Source: a virus. From it: a stretch of 28,322 bases of DNA. The stretch covers positions 1-28,322 of the IMG/VR virus record IMGVR_UViG_3300032006_000065. One strand, 5' to 3'. Both the position numbers and the translations under genes were made by a program. The notes below the pieces were generated by a model, which had not been told where the DNA came from, made no database searches, and was given only the letters and a program-made list of their open reading frames with translations. This document shows positions 14,572-22,211 of this stretch, piece by piece; the stretch's first letter is position 1, and each line of letters begins with the position of its first letter.

Positions 14572-15693
14572 ATGAGTATCCCTGATTCCTTCCTATATAA
14601 GGAATTAACTCCCTATGACCAGATTGTTTTTGCTCGTTCTATACAAATAGCTTTAAAGCTTTACGGAAAAGATAAATGCTGGTGTATGAAGAAAAATAAA
14701 CATAGTATCTTTTCTGGATTCACTACCTACAAAAAAAATTGGCTTCTTTATAAGGGGAAAGATGCAAGACCATTACTTCTTTCAATGACAGGACGCAATC
14801 CTGATCCTATTAATAAAGTTATTGTTAGAGTCGCTAAATGTGAATCAAAGCATTGTCTAAACCCATCTCACTATTATTGGGGAACAAGAGCAGACGTGGA
14901 AATTGAAAAAAATAAAAGAAAAAAGAATAAATTAAATCCTAACTTAATAACTAAATTAAGACAGGAAAAAGCGCAAGGAGTAAGTAGCTATCAATTAGCG
15001 AAAACTTATAAAATGTCTTACCAAACTGTTAGGAGAATCTGTAATAATGAGACTTATGAAGATGTTTCACAACATATAAGTGAGTGTAATCTAAAAGAAC
15101 TATGGGAAAAAACTAATAGTATATGCAAAAGCTTAATATCAACTAACAACACTGAAAACAACGAATTTAATTTAGATTATTTTATGACTGAACAACTTGA
15201 ATGTCCGTGGCATTTAAAATGTCAAAAAACTCATAAAGGAAATTTCGGTCCAATGGGTGAATGCTTAGATTGCATGGAAGAAATTAAAAAAGGAAGATGT
15301 TTAATAGATGTCAGAAACTTTGAATATTTAAAATGGTATTGGCATATAAAAAGCTTTTGGGACAACGTAGATATAGGTGATGATAATGAATGTTGGGAAT
15401 GGTTAGGAGCAACAAAAAAGAATAATACTGAATCTTGTACTACATTTCCTTCTCCATTCCACTCATATAGAACTCAATCTGCGTCAAGAGTAGCTTTTTG
15501 GATAAGTAGGGGCTATACAGGTAAATACCGAGTTTTCTCTAAAAAAGGATGTAAAAAATTCTGTTGCAATCCATTACACCTTACAATAAAACCACTAGAG
15601 GACTCGCCCCCACCAGAAAAATTAGAGGTAATCAAACTAACTCATGACAACATTTTCAAGCACTACAAAGAAACCAACGCTAAAAAGAAGTGA
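14572..15693 (+). CDS. Double HNH-like zinc protein with central HTH, 373 aa
   Basis: Four segments in order. Residues 30-105 end in C90-x4-C95-LNPSH100, followed by YYWGT: the zinc/HNH signature of homing-type nucleases. Residues about 123-162 form a resolvase-like HTH (QGVSSYQLAKTYKMSYQTV). Residues 211-234 hold a CxxxxxC...CxxC zinc-knuckle candidate. Residues 260-340 repeat the HNH layout with CWEW (274-277), SRVAFW (305-310) and C327-x3-C-C-NPLH336. Neither copy has an obvious complete catalytic His pair, so it may be a regulator derived from nucleases rather than an active endonuclease. It opens the plus-strand block beside the control region, an early-gene-like position. Its last 50 bases overlap the next gene. 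Confidence 0.75.
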   Translation: MSIPDSFLYKELTPYDQIVFARSIQIALKLYGKDKCWCMKKNKHSIFSGFTTYKKNWLLYKGKDARPLLLSMTGRNPDPINKVIVRVAKCESKHCLNPSHYYWGTRADVEIEKNKRKKNKLNPNLITKLRQEKAQGVSSYQLAKTYKMSYQTVRRICNNETYEDVSQHISECNLKELWEKTNSICKSLISTNNTENNEFNLDYFMTEQLECPWHLKCQKTHKGNFGPMGECLDCMEEIKKGRCLIDVRNFEYLKWYWHIKSFWDNVDIGDDNECWEWLGATKKNNTESCTTFPSPFHSYRTQSASRVAFWISRGYTGKYRVFSKKGCKKFCCNPLHLTIKPLEDSPPPEKLEVIKLTHDNIFKHYKETNAKKK

Positions 15694-16027
15694 AGTAGTA
15701 CCTAGTAACTATCATTTAAAAGAAAAATCCTATGCTCCACTTATAATTATTGATGACAATATAATTTGGGGCGCATGGAGTGATACCAAAGAAGGTGCGG
15801 AACTTAGATTGGCTTGCTTAGAAATTGGTTTTGATTATCATAATATTTCAACAAAACAAGATCAAGGTACTGGTAAAAAAGGAGCTAAGATACAATCTGA
15901 ACGAGTTAGAATAATGAATGAGTTATATATAAAGGATGGCAGAGATGATATTAATCATCCCATGCATGCCTTATTTACTGGTTTAGCAGAAAAGTATGTC
16001 GAGGTATCTAACAACGATTCCGAATAG
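15644..16027 (+). CDS. Hypothetical protein, 127 aa
   Basis: A small alpha/beta protein with a basic start and a central strand pair (YAPLIIIDDNIIWGAWSD). No catalytic motif is recognised. Its first 50 bases overlap the end of the HNH-HTH gene and its end overlaps the following gene by 32 bases, so the three appear to be cotranscribed; a shorter start inside the frame cannot be excluded. Confidence 0.6.
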   Translation: MTTFSSTTKKPTLKRSEVVPSNYHLKEKSYAPLIIIDDNIIWGAWSDTKEGAELRLACLEIGFDYHNISTKQDQGTGKKGAKIQSERVRIMNELYIKDGRDDINHPMHALFTGLAEKYVEVSNNDSE

Positions 16028-16667
16028 TTCTGGTTTCTATAACTTAGGAACTGTAGAATCCTATCCAACTGGAGGTGCAGGGCCAACAGCATATGGACCT
16101 ACCTCATATTTCGGATCAGATCCACTACCAGAAAGATCTGGAGATAGTATTTATAATCCAATTCTACTAGAAAATTTTTCTTCTATATTTAGAAGTATTA
16201 CTTTAAAAAACTCCCACGGAGGTTTAACAAGAAGACAATCAACTTTTTATAAAATAAAATTAAATAGACCTAGAACAATACAATTTACACAAGATTATAG
16301 TCAATTCTCATACGAACAAAATACTAACAAAAATACTTTATTAGCATTTTATAAAATAGTTAATGGTAATCAAAGAGAAGAATTACCAATAAATGATGAA
16401 GGCTATGTAACAAAAGAAAGTTCAATAGATTATTTAGATGATGAATCTCTTGAACCATTATCTGATTACCCTTCTAGCACCTTAGATCCTGGAGAGTATC
16501 TATTTTTAATAACTAATGATATTAAGTTTTTAGATACAACGTACGCTATTACAATTAATGTAAATGATCTTGACTGGTCTTCTATAAGCGGTTCAGCAGA
16601 AGAAGAAATTGATTTTGGATCTATTACTGAAAGTGTAGCCTCCTCTTTAGATTTCGGTTCTGTTTAA
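15996..16667 (+). CDS. Putative beta-sandwich virion protein, 223 aa
   Basis: The first 60 residues are Gly/Pro/Ser/Tyr-rich and flexible. Residues about 65-185 form a beta-sandwich-like domain resembling a bacterial pre-peptidase C-terminal fold: RRQSTFYKIKLNRPRTIQFT, then LDPGEYLFLITN. The tail is acidic with repeated DFGS units (IDFGSITESVASSLDFGSV). Such domains decorate tail or capsid proteins in marine phages. It is a structural-looking protein in a block of otherwise early-type plus-strand genes. Its start overlaps the upstream gene by 32 bases; a later start is possible. Confidence 0.55.
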   Translation: MSRYLTTIPNSSGFYNLGTVESYPTGGAGPTAYGPTSYFGSDPLPERSGDSIYNPILLENFSSIFRSITLKNSHGGLTRRQSTFYKIKLNRPRTIQFTQDYSQFSYEQNTNKNTLLAFYKIVNGNQREELPINDEGYVTKESSIDYLDDESLEPLSDYPSSTLDPGEYLFLITNDIKFLDTTYAITINVNDLDWSSISGSAEEEIDFGSITESVASSLDFGSV

Positions 16668-16681
16668 ATACTGCAGGTGAA

Positions 16682-17851
16682 TTAGATAGAAATTGGTTTA
16701 CCAAACTCTTTACCTACTTTTTTCCAATGCTCATCCCAATCGAAATCTTCTGGAAAACCAGAACCACCATGTCTTAAACCACCATCATCGGTCCATTCCC
16801 AATCACCATGAGGTCCAGGACTAGTTAGTGGACCAATGGGTGAAGAAGTAGTATTAGCAGATGAAATAAGATCTCTTGCTGAATCTAAATCTGTCGCTCC
16901 TCCTCCCCATACTCCACCTTCTCCTACATATCTATCTAATTCTTCCTCTGTAGCATCTCTATTAAACAAATCTCTAAAGAGACCTTGAACTCCTTGTCTA
17001 TTTTGGAATTCTTTTCCTCTTAAAATATTTGCCTCAACACTATCCCAATCTTCAATTCCTTGAGTTAAATTTCCAAGCCAATATTGTTCACCACTTTTAT
17101 CAGGATCTCTTCCTAACCATTCATTATAAAAAGCTGTTAAACGATCCTTATCCATATCTTTTGCATGATCAGATCCAGGCATTCTGATATCTGGGTAAAG
17201 ATGGGAAAATCTATCTTTTTCTGGCTCATATTCTGGACGTTCGTAATAAACTCTTTCTGAAGTAGGTTGAGTATTTTCTTCAAAACTTGGTTGAGGAGCT
17301 TGTGAAGCTGTTCTTATTTCGTTGTAAGGATTTGGATTCCCTGGAGCTAAAACTTCACGGAAGTTAGAGGCTTTCCCTGATGGTAATGATGCTTCGTAAT
17401 ACTGTTCTCTATCTCTTACCTGTTCAGTCCTATCCCTTATCTCATTAATAGTTCCGAATAAAGCATCCCTTTTATTATTTTGATCATTTATTTTCTCAGA
17501 ATACCAATTTAATAAACCATCTGGACCTGATAGTGCCTCCATAGCACCTTTAGTCGGTACATTTACATACACAGATGTTGGTTTGTTTTCTGTATATATT
17601 GTTGCCCCAGGTACTTTCTCAACATTCCATCCTGCTTGTTGTTGCCCAGGATTAAAAACGCTGTATTCCTCATTAGAATTAGCTATTGTCTCAAAATTCT
17701 TTGCTATATCTGTCTCAATTTGCTCTTGAGTTAATCCTGCATATAAAGGACTTTCATACCCTCCTTCACCTAACCAATATTCAGTACCTGCTTCATCTTG
17801 AGGAATACCATATCTCTCATAAAGGGAGTTTATATATTCATTCCGTGCCAT
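16682..17851 (-). CDS. Structural-type protein with DUF4214-like repeats, 389 aa
   Basis: Three related segments are visible. Residues 6-50 (LYERYGIPQDEAGTEYWLG), 238-285 (FYNEWLGRDPDKSGEQYWLG ... NILRGKEF) and 289-335 (LFRDLFNRDATEEELDRYVG) share the pattern Y-x-x-x-[LF]-x-R-x-x-[DT]-x-x-[GE]-x-x-Y-[WV]. This is the DUF4214 pattern, found in S-layer, allergen-like and phage virion proteins. The middle (140-230) is charged and Pro-rich, the C-terminus Gly/Asp/Trp-rich. It reads opposite to both neighbours and is probably a virion component expressed late. Confidence 0.7.
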   Translation of the reverse strand: MARNEYINSLYERYGIPQDEAGTEYWLGEGGYESPLYAGLTQEQIETDIAKNFETIANSNEEYSVFNPGQQQAGWNVEKVPGATIYTENKPTSVYVNVPTKGAMEALSGPDGLLNWYSEKINDQNNKRDALFGTINEIRDRTEQVRDREQYYEASLPSGKASNFREVLAPGNPNPYNEIRTASQAPQPSFEENTQPTSERVYYERPEYEPEKDRFSHLYPDIRMPGSDHAKDMDKDRLTAFYNEWLGRDPDKSGEQYWLGNLTQGIEDWDSVEANILRGKEFQNRQGVQGLFRDLFNRDATEEELDRYVGEGGVWGGGATDLDSARDLISSANTTSSPIGPLTSPGPHGDWEWTDDGGLRHGGSGFPEDFDWDEHWKKVGKEFGKPISI

Positions 17852-17906
17852 TTTCTGATTTAAACTGTATGTCTATACTAATTCTATCCGTGACAAACTC
17901 ATGTAA

Positions 17907-18293
17907 ATGCTGGACTCCGACATAGCCAAAGGGAATAAGAAACAAAACAAGAAGAAGCTCTGCCCAAGTAATAGAACGCTTCATGATACACAATATCCTT
18001 TCCTTCAAGAGTTTAGCGAACTTATTGCAAAAGTGTCTATAGAATTACTAGAAACTCGATTAATTACAAGCCAACAAAGAAAATTTGCAACTGAATTATG
18101 GGAAGCTGAAAATTTTGGAGGATCAAAAGAAAAATGCAAAAAAAGAATGCAAGATATTCATGGTGATAATTGGAGAGAAATAACAACAATAAAAAGTGAA
18201 ATGAACGATATTAGACCGTATTATGAACAAGTCCTATTGATAGATCATTGTAAACAATGGGACGTTTTCAAAAAATCGGCTAACATTTCTTAA
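17907..18293 (+). CDS. Hypothetical protein, 128 aa
   Basis: A basic N-terminus (KGNKKQNKKKLCP) is followed by a mainly helical domain. No catalytic motif. It starts the second plus-strand run, 14 bases ahead of the next gene, and diverges from the DUF4214-like gene across a 55-base gap. Possibly an early phage protein; not identified. Confidence 0.6.
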   Translation: MLDSDIAKGNKKQNKKKLCPSNRTLHDTQYPFLQEFSELIAKVSIELLETRLITSQQRKFATELWEAENFGGSKEKCKKRMQDIHGDNWREITTIKSEMNDIRPYYEQVLLIDHCKQWDVFKKSANIS

Positions 18294-18307
18294 GATAACC
18301 ATCTCGA

Positions 18308-18901
18308 ATGACAATAATTAACAGTGAGGAATGGTTACTTGTTTTAGAAAACACAGATTATGAACCTGCTGAAAATAATACAACTGTTTATCAAAGCTAT
18401 AGATTTGTAGATCTAGAAATTGAAAAAGTAACTGTTGATAATTATGAGAAAAAGTTAAATCCTTCTTTAATAAAGCAAGTATCTATGTTCATACCTCCAT
18501 CAGGTAGTTTTAGGACTCCCGATTTACGAAGATATTTAGAACTAATAAGAGGATATGAAACAAGTACAACGGACTTAATGCTAGGTCTATCCTTAGCAGA
18601 TCAAATTCGATTAACATTTAGTGATATGAGGACTAGCACCATATGTGATCGTTATCCAGAAATAAATTTAGCTGAAAAGCGTCGTTATAGATGTGTTGCT
18701 GAATATCTAATTCGACAAGGTGAATTAACAAAGCTAAGAGATGAAAATGGTAAGTTAATTAAAAAGATTGGAAATATGCAGAAAGCAGTAGTTCTATATA
18801 AACCTCTTGAAAAATTATTAGAAACTTTGAAAAAATCTGGTCTAGGTCATTTAATCAAATCTGTACCTAAAGTAAAAACTGTGAAAAAAGAAGAAGTTTG
18901 A
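18308..18901 (+). CDS. Hypothetical protein with winged-helix-like C-terminal half, 197 aa
   Basis: Residues 1-90 form a strand-rich N-terminal domain. Residues about 95-165 look like a winged helix: helix DQIRLTFSDM, then the recognition-like INLAEKRRYRCVAEYLIRQG followed by a strand pair and VVLYKP. The C-terminus is Lys-rich. A DNA-binding regulator or replication accessory role is inferred. It is in the same orientation as its neighbours and spaced like an operon (25 bases to the next gene). Confidence 0.6.
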   Translation: MTIINSEEWLLVLENTDYEPAENNTTVYQSYRFVDLEIEKVTVDNYEKKLNPSLIKQVSMFIPPSGSFRTPDLRRYLELIRGYETSTTDLMLGLSLADQIRLTFSDMRTSTICDRYPEINLAEKRRYRCVAEYLIRQGELTKLRDENGKLIKKIGNMQKAVVLYKPLEKLLETLKKSGLGHLIKSVPKVKTVKKEEV

Positions 18902-18926
18902 TAAACTAAATTAGCCGATTAAGACA

Positions 18927-19328
18927 ATGACTAGTAGAAGACAACAGCTATTAACAAGAATGCTGAAATCAGTCTCTGGAGAGACTGAAGAAAAACTTTT
19001 AAAATTAACAGTTGAACGTATTATTGCAGATCAAGCAGATTATTATCGTAAATTATATGAAAATGAAGGCCCTGGTGTAGTAGTTTTCATGCCTCAAAAA
19101 GATGAAAAAGATAGTATGTTTTATTTAACTGTAGATCGCCTTATTAATGCAGTTAATGATGCTAATAGTAGAGATTTACATGGGGCAGAGCATCTAAAAA
19201 AGGCTATTGCATTAGCAGAATCAGTTAATCCAGAAAAAGAAGCTGTATTTCTACTCCAAGATGAAAAAGATATACAACTTTTCCATTTCAAAACTGACGA
19301 AGAAAATTCCTCTTTATTACAAATGTGA
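18927..19328 (+). CDS. Hypothetical protein, 133 aa
   Basis: A helical N-terminus (RRQQLLTRMLKSVSGETEEK) leads into an alpha/beta domain with a strand VVVFMPQ and later AVFLLQD. No active-site motif is recognised. Its stop overlaps the start of the Dam-like gene by four bases (ATGTGA), so the two are translationally coupled and may act together. Confidence 0.6.
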   Translation: MTSRRQQLLTRMLKSVSGETEEKLLKLTVERIIADQADYYRKLYENEGPGVVVFMPQKDEKDSMFYLTVDRLINAVNDANSRDLHGAEHLKKAIALAESVNPEKEAVFLLQDEKDIQLFHFKTDEENSSLLQM

Positions 19329-19951
19329 AAAGAAAAAATAGATCCTGGGCAGAATATAAGTTTCTTCTAGGTCGTATAGCTCATATAACTGAAGATTGGA
19401 TAACACCAGCTGATTACATTCCCTATATATCTGCATTACTAGGAGAAATTGATTTAGACCCATGCTCTACACATGTTGCTAATGCAGAATTCATAAGGGC
19501 TAAAAAAATTTACACCTTAAAAGAAGATGGATTAAATATACAAGAACCTTGGACAGGAGTTACTTATTTATTCCCACCAACATTTGGTAGATGTTCATTT
19601 AGCAAAGAACGTGGAACATGGAGATGGAGCAAAAAAGCTGGGGCTGCAGCTAAAGCCCCATCTGTAATTTGGTTTCAAAGATTACTTCGAGAATGGAAAT
19701 TAAGAAACATACCCGAAGCCCTATTCTTTACAACGTATCCAGAAATGATGCGGATCTTACCAGAGATGTGGGATTACCCAGTATGTATACCGACAGATAG
19801 AGCAAATACTATTCATGGCAAAGGACTTTTTACTTTAAAAGCACCTCTTTCATGGGGATATTTTATATATTTACCTAAGCTTGAATTTGGGTTTCAACAA
19901 GCAGATAAGTTTCAAGAAATATTCTCTAATATAGGAAAAATAATCTGTTAA
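19325..19951 (+). CDS. Dam-like phage DNA N6-adenine methyltransferase, altered catalytic motif
   Basis: At 208 aa it is close to the phage Dam family (PF05869-type). The opening ITPADYIPYISALLGEIDLD-PCS (26-48) and KEDGL (66-70) with W76 match its cofactor-binding start. The catalytic motif, normally (D/N)PPY, reads FPPT at 83-86. The first-position polar side chain that contacts the adenine amino group is lost, as is the aromatic that stacks on the base. Either the enzyme is inactive, or it uses a different substrate or only binds DNA. The start is a four-base overlap with the preceding gene (RBS inside it). It is convergent with the 113-aa gene, overlapping by four bases. Confidence 0.7.
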   Translation: MKRKNRSWAEYKFLLGRIAHITEDWITPADYIPYISALLGEIDLDPCSTHVANAEFIRAKKIYTLKEDGLNIQEPWTGVTYLFPPTFGRCSFSKERGTWRWSKKAGAAAKAPSVIWFQRLLREWKLRNIPEALFFTTYPEMMRILPEMWDYPVCIPTDRANTIHGKGLFTLKAPLSWGYFIYLPKLEFGFQQADKFQEIFSNIGKIIC

Positions 19952-20289
19952 ATAGATTGCTCATCTATCCAGCTATCATATTCATCTCTTCTTGATTGTT
20001 CAACATTTCGTCTTTCACTTTCTGCTAATGTTTCATCAGAATATTGTCTTATTCTTGCATCTAATTCTCTATCTTTTCTCTTAGGTGAAGCACCAAATGT
20101 ATCTCCTTTTCTTGAAAATTCAGTACTCTTAAGAGGAACAAAATCATTGATATGTCGGATTACATAAGAATCTAAGAACCGACTTGAACTAATGTTATCC
20201 TGGGCTTTACGGCTAGGTGGACTTGTAGGGGCTTCTAAACCTCTATAACGATTATCAACGTTATAACTATGATTGAATTGTTTTCTCAT
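19948..20289 (-). CDS. Hypothetical protein, 113 aa
   Basis: A strongly charged, probably extended helical and disordered protein (KRKDRELDARIRQYSD, then ESERRNVEQSRRDEYDSW). No hydrophobic core, signal or motif. It sits alone on the minus strand between plus-strand genes: its stop overlaps the Dam-like gene by four bases and its start is 15 bases from the divergent Nmad1-like gene. The style resembles the minus-strand virion-cluster proteins near 12000. Confidence 0.55.
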   Translation of the reverse strand: MRKQFNHSYNVDNRYRGLEAPTSPPSRKAQDNISSSRFLDSYVIRHINDFVPLKSTEFSRKGDTFGASPKRKDRELDARIRQYSDETLAESERRNVEQSRRDEYDSWIDEQSI

Positions 20290-20304
20290 AGTTTTATTTT
20301 ATTC

Positions 20305-20598
20305 ATGCTTAATATGACAGAAACACAAAAGGAAATTTCAGAAGTATGTGAAGATATAAAAGAATTGCTTCTATACAAAAATAAAATGTATGGAGATTCT
20401 GCCTTATGTCCAAATCGTATTTTTAGTAGGGCTAGTGGACTTGAGCAGATACTCGTGAGAATTGATGACAAACTAAATAGAATTCAGAAAGGAGCAGGAC
20501 TTGTAGCAAATGATGAAGATGTAATACAAGATTTAATTGGATATTTAATACTGCTTAAAATAGCTTTAAAACGAGATGCTAAAAAACATGAAGTATGA
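20305..20598 (+). CDS. Nucleotide-modification-associated domain 1 (DUF1599-like) protein
   Basis: The core NKMYGDSALCPNRIFS, then VRIDDKLNRIQKG and DVIQDLIGYLILLKIA matches the family often called Nmad1 (formerly DUF1599), a MazG-like all-helical fold found in phages with modified DNA bases or nucleotide-processing clusters. The Glu/Asp residues in the RIDDKL and DLIGY helices correspond to the metal site of MazG-type hydrolases. The start is either ATG 20305 or ATG 20314; the frame remains open upstream, but those residues do not look conserved. It overlaps the next gene by 11 bases. Confidence 0.8.
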   Translation: MLNMTETQKEISEVCEDIKELLLYKNKMYGDSALCPNRIFSRASGLEQILVRIDDKLNRIQKGAGLVANDEDVIQDLIGYLILLKIALKRDAKKHEV

Positions 20599-20956
20599 AG
20601 ACATCATCGAAGGATACACAGACGATTTAAAACTTATGGACGCAATAGACATGCTCAATCGCAATCCTTTTGATGCGGCAAAGATCCTAGAAGACGTGGC
20701 TTTGCAGACCAATAACGAAAAAACTGTTCCAACGACTTTCCAGATGGATCCCACTGTACCAATTTCTTTTCCAGATACTCTATCGCTTTCACTTGATTGG
20801 GAGCACCAGTATAAGTCTCAGCCAGATTTAACAAACATTTCTTTGTCTTGCAACGGTGAGGAACAAACGTTGGAATATCCTTATCAGGTGAATAATACAT
20901 ATCCAGTTCAGTTCGACGTTGATCTATCAGAAGACTTCCACCTGACCTCCAAATAG
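20588..20956 (+). CDS. Possible protein overlapping the lysozyme gene antisense, 122 aa
   Basis: The first 50 residues look genuine (MKYEDIIEGYTDDLKLMDA, then NRNPFDAAKILEDVALQ), and the ATG overlaps the Nmad1-like stop by 11 bases, as expected for coupling. After about residue 60 the sequence becomes low in charge and shadow-like, and 302 bases of it lie opposite the C-terminus of the lysozyme gene. The true protein may be real only in its N-terminal part, or both strands may be coding here. Confidence 0.4.
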   Translation: MKYEDIIEGYTDDLKLMDAIDMLNRNPFDAAKILEDVALQTNNEKTVPTTFQMDPTVPISFPDTLSLSLDWEHQYKSQPDLTNISLSCNGEEQTLEYPYQVNNTYPVQFDVDLSEDFHLTSK

Positions 20957-21398
20957 TATTTATATAAGGACTCCATTCTCTTATTACTTCTGATTTTCTA
21001 GCGTGTTTATTGATTAATTCAAGAAGACGACAAGTTTTTAATGAACTAATTCCAATACTATATGCAAAGCTAAGAATAGCTGCTCTACGGTTCGTATTTA
21101 GAGGTACAAAAACATACTTAGACACAACATCAGAAAATTCCTTTAGATCTTCTTCTAATTGTTCATTAATCTCATCTTCAGTAGCCTTGTCATCTGCACA
21201 TAACCACCTTTTCCCTAACTTTTTACTTCCGTAACCTATTCTCCATATATCCTCTCCATAGTCTTTATATGCTGCATAACGACCCATACCAAGATCTATT
21301 CTTGGAGCTTGATATCTTTTTATTAAATTTATTCCTTTCCTACTAAGAAAAGGATGCTCTCTCCATCTCTCTCTAGGTCTTTTCTTATGGGACGACAA
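20655..21398 (-). CDS. GH24 lysozyme-family protein with altered active site, 247 aa
   Basis: The fold is that of phage T4-type lysozyme: GINLIKRYQAPR, YAAYKD, RIGYGSKKLG, then NTNRRAAILSFAYSIGISSL. In T4 lysozyme the catalytic trio is Glu11, Asp20 and Thr26. By eye the Glu position is Gln30 here, the Asp is kept (YKD, 44-46) and Thr is replaced by Arg53 before IGYG. The C-terminal 80 residues (CLLNLAETYTGAPNQVKA and beyond) are an added domain, perhaps for wall binding. It may bind peptidoglycan without cutting it, or use another residue. Its start overlaps the upstream beta-protein gene by 14 bases. Confidence 0.75.
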   Translation of the reverse strand: MSSHKKRPRERWREHPFLSRKGINLIKRYQAPRIDLGMGRYAAYKDYGEDIWRIGYGSKKLGKRWLCADDKATEDEINEQLEEDLKEFSDVVSKYVFVPLNTNRRAAILSFAYSIGISSLKTCRLLELINKHARKSEVIREWSPYINTIWRSGGSLLIDQRRTELDMYYSPDKDIPTFVPHRCKTKKCLLNLAETYTGAPNQVKAIEYLEKKLVQWDPSGKSLEQFFRYWSAKPRLLGSLPHQKDCD

Positions 21399-21768
21399 CA
21401 GTACCGTTGTAACTTACCTCAGAATAACCATCTAAATTAAGTAGTACAACATAATTTTTTGCTGCATTGGTAACAGTTACGCCAACTACTCCCTTACCTT
21501 TCCCATCTTTAGCTATATTTGCATATTTTGAATAACCTGTTGGAGCACTTCCTGTTCCATATTCATCTTCTTGAAAAATCTCAACAGTATTAACTGCATT
21601 TGTCTTATCTAGAGTCACAGTAATGTCTCCTGTGCTACCTGGGTTAACACGAAAGCCTCTTATAGATTCCCCAGGATTCCCTGCGGCTGTTGCCCCTAGA
21701 TATGTTATTTCAGAGCCTGCATCGACGCTGAATGAGTCTAAAGTTGCTTCAATAGTGCGAGTAGCCAT
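21385..21768 (-). CDS. Beta-rich virion-type protein, 127 aa
   Basis: All-beta sequence, Gly/Thr/Val-rich (STGDITVTLDKTNAVNTVEI, then KGVVGVTVTNAAKNYVVLL). It resembles small capsid-decoration or tail beta-domains, with no catalytic residues or signal peptide. The start ATG is five bases after the NblA-like stop, and its end overlaps the lysozyme start by 14 bases, so the three are probably cotranscribed. Confidence 0.65.
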   Translation of the reverse strand: MATRTIEATLDSFSVDAGSEITYLGATAAGNPGESIRGFRVNPGSTGDITVTLDKTNAVNTVEIFQEDEYGTGSAPTGYSKYANIAKDGKGKGVVGVTVTNAAKNYVVLLNLDGYSEVSYNGTVVVP

Positions 21769-21773
21769 AGCTT

Positions 21774-21989
21774 TTAGGAGATTTGTCCCACCGTGGAGAA
21801 ATTGAATTTAATATCGGCATCAATGCCGTGGTCTTTTAACACGCCAAAAAACATTTGACGATCCATAGCCCTTTGATGGAGTAATTCAACAAAACTTTCT
21901 TCCAGTTCCTCACGATCTAAATTCCTGATCGCTAAACTTGCGGCGTGAATTTGAAATTCAACATCCATTGGAAGCTCTATTGCATCCAT
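21774..21989 (-). CDS. nblA: NblA-like phycobilisome degradation adaptor, 71 aa
   Basis: The protein has the length and two-helix layout of NblA: ELPMDVEFQIHAASLAIRNL corresponds to the N-terminal EL-x-x-EF helix, and EESFVELLHQRAMDRQMF to the conserved (E)FLxxLYKQMMxRExMY segment, followed by the short LKDHGI tail. NblA dimers bind phycobilisome rods and recruit Clp protease so the antenna is dismantled; some cyanophages are known to carry homologues, for example a Microcystis phage. Here the phage may reclaim amino acids or cut light input. Divergence from host NblA (ELLHQ for xLYKQ) makes the function probable, not certain. Confidence 0.65.
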   Translation of the reverse strand: MDAIELPMDVEFQIHAASLAIRNLDREELEESFVELLHQRAMDRQMFFGVLKDHGIDADIKFNFSTVGQIS

Positions 21990-22041
21990 AAATAGCTAAA
22001 ACCTTATGATTATCTTACCAGTGCTGAATTGAACTTCAATA

Positions 22042-22164
22042 TTAACGTAAGTCCCTTCTTACAAGCTTGTTTTCATGTAATTTTGATTCATGATTTAAGA
22101 AGATAGAACCAATACCATAAGTTCCTCCAAATAAAACTATAAAAGTTAGTGCAACAGGTTCCAT
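22042..22164 (-). CDS. Small single-pass membrane peptide, 40 aa
   Basis: ATG at 22164 to TAA at 22042-22044. A hydrophobic helix (ALTFIVLFGGTYGIGSIFL) is followed by a polar, basic tail ending in VRRDLR. The size and layout resemble small photosystem or cytochrome subunits but no specific family match is visible. It lies 52 bases upstream of the NblA-like gene on the same strand; with hli and PsbN-like genes nearby a thylakoid role is tempting but unproven. Confidence 0.5.
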   Translation of the reverse strand: MEPVALTFIVLFGGTYGIGSIFLNHESKLHENKLVRRDLR

Positions 22165-22211
22165 AACAAGACGTACCTTTTCTTATAACTATTCTACTAG
22201 AAATATCTTAA

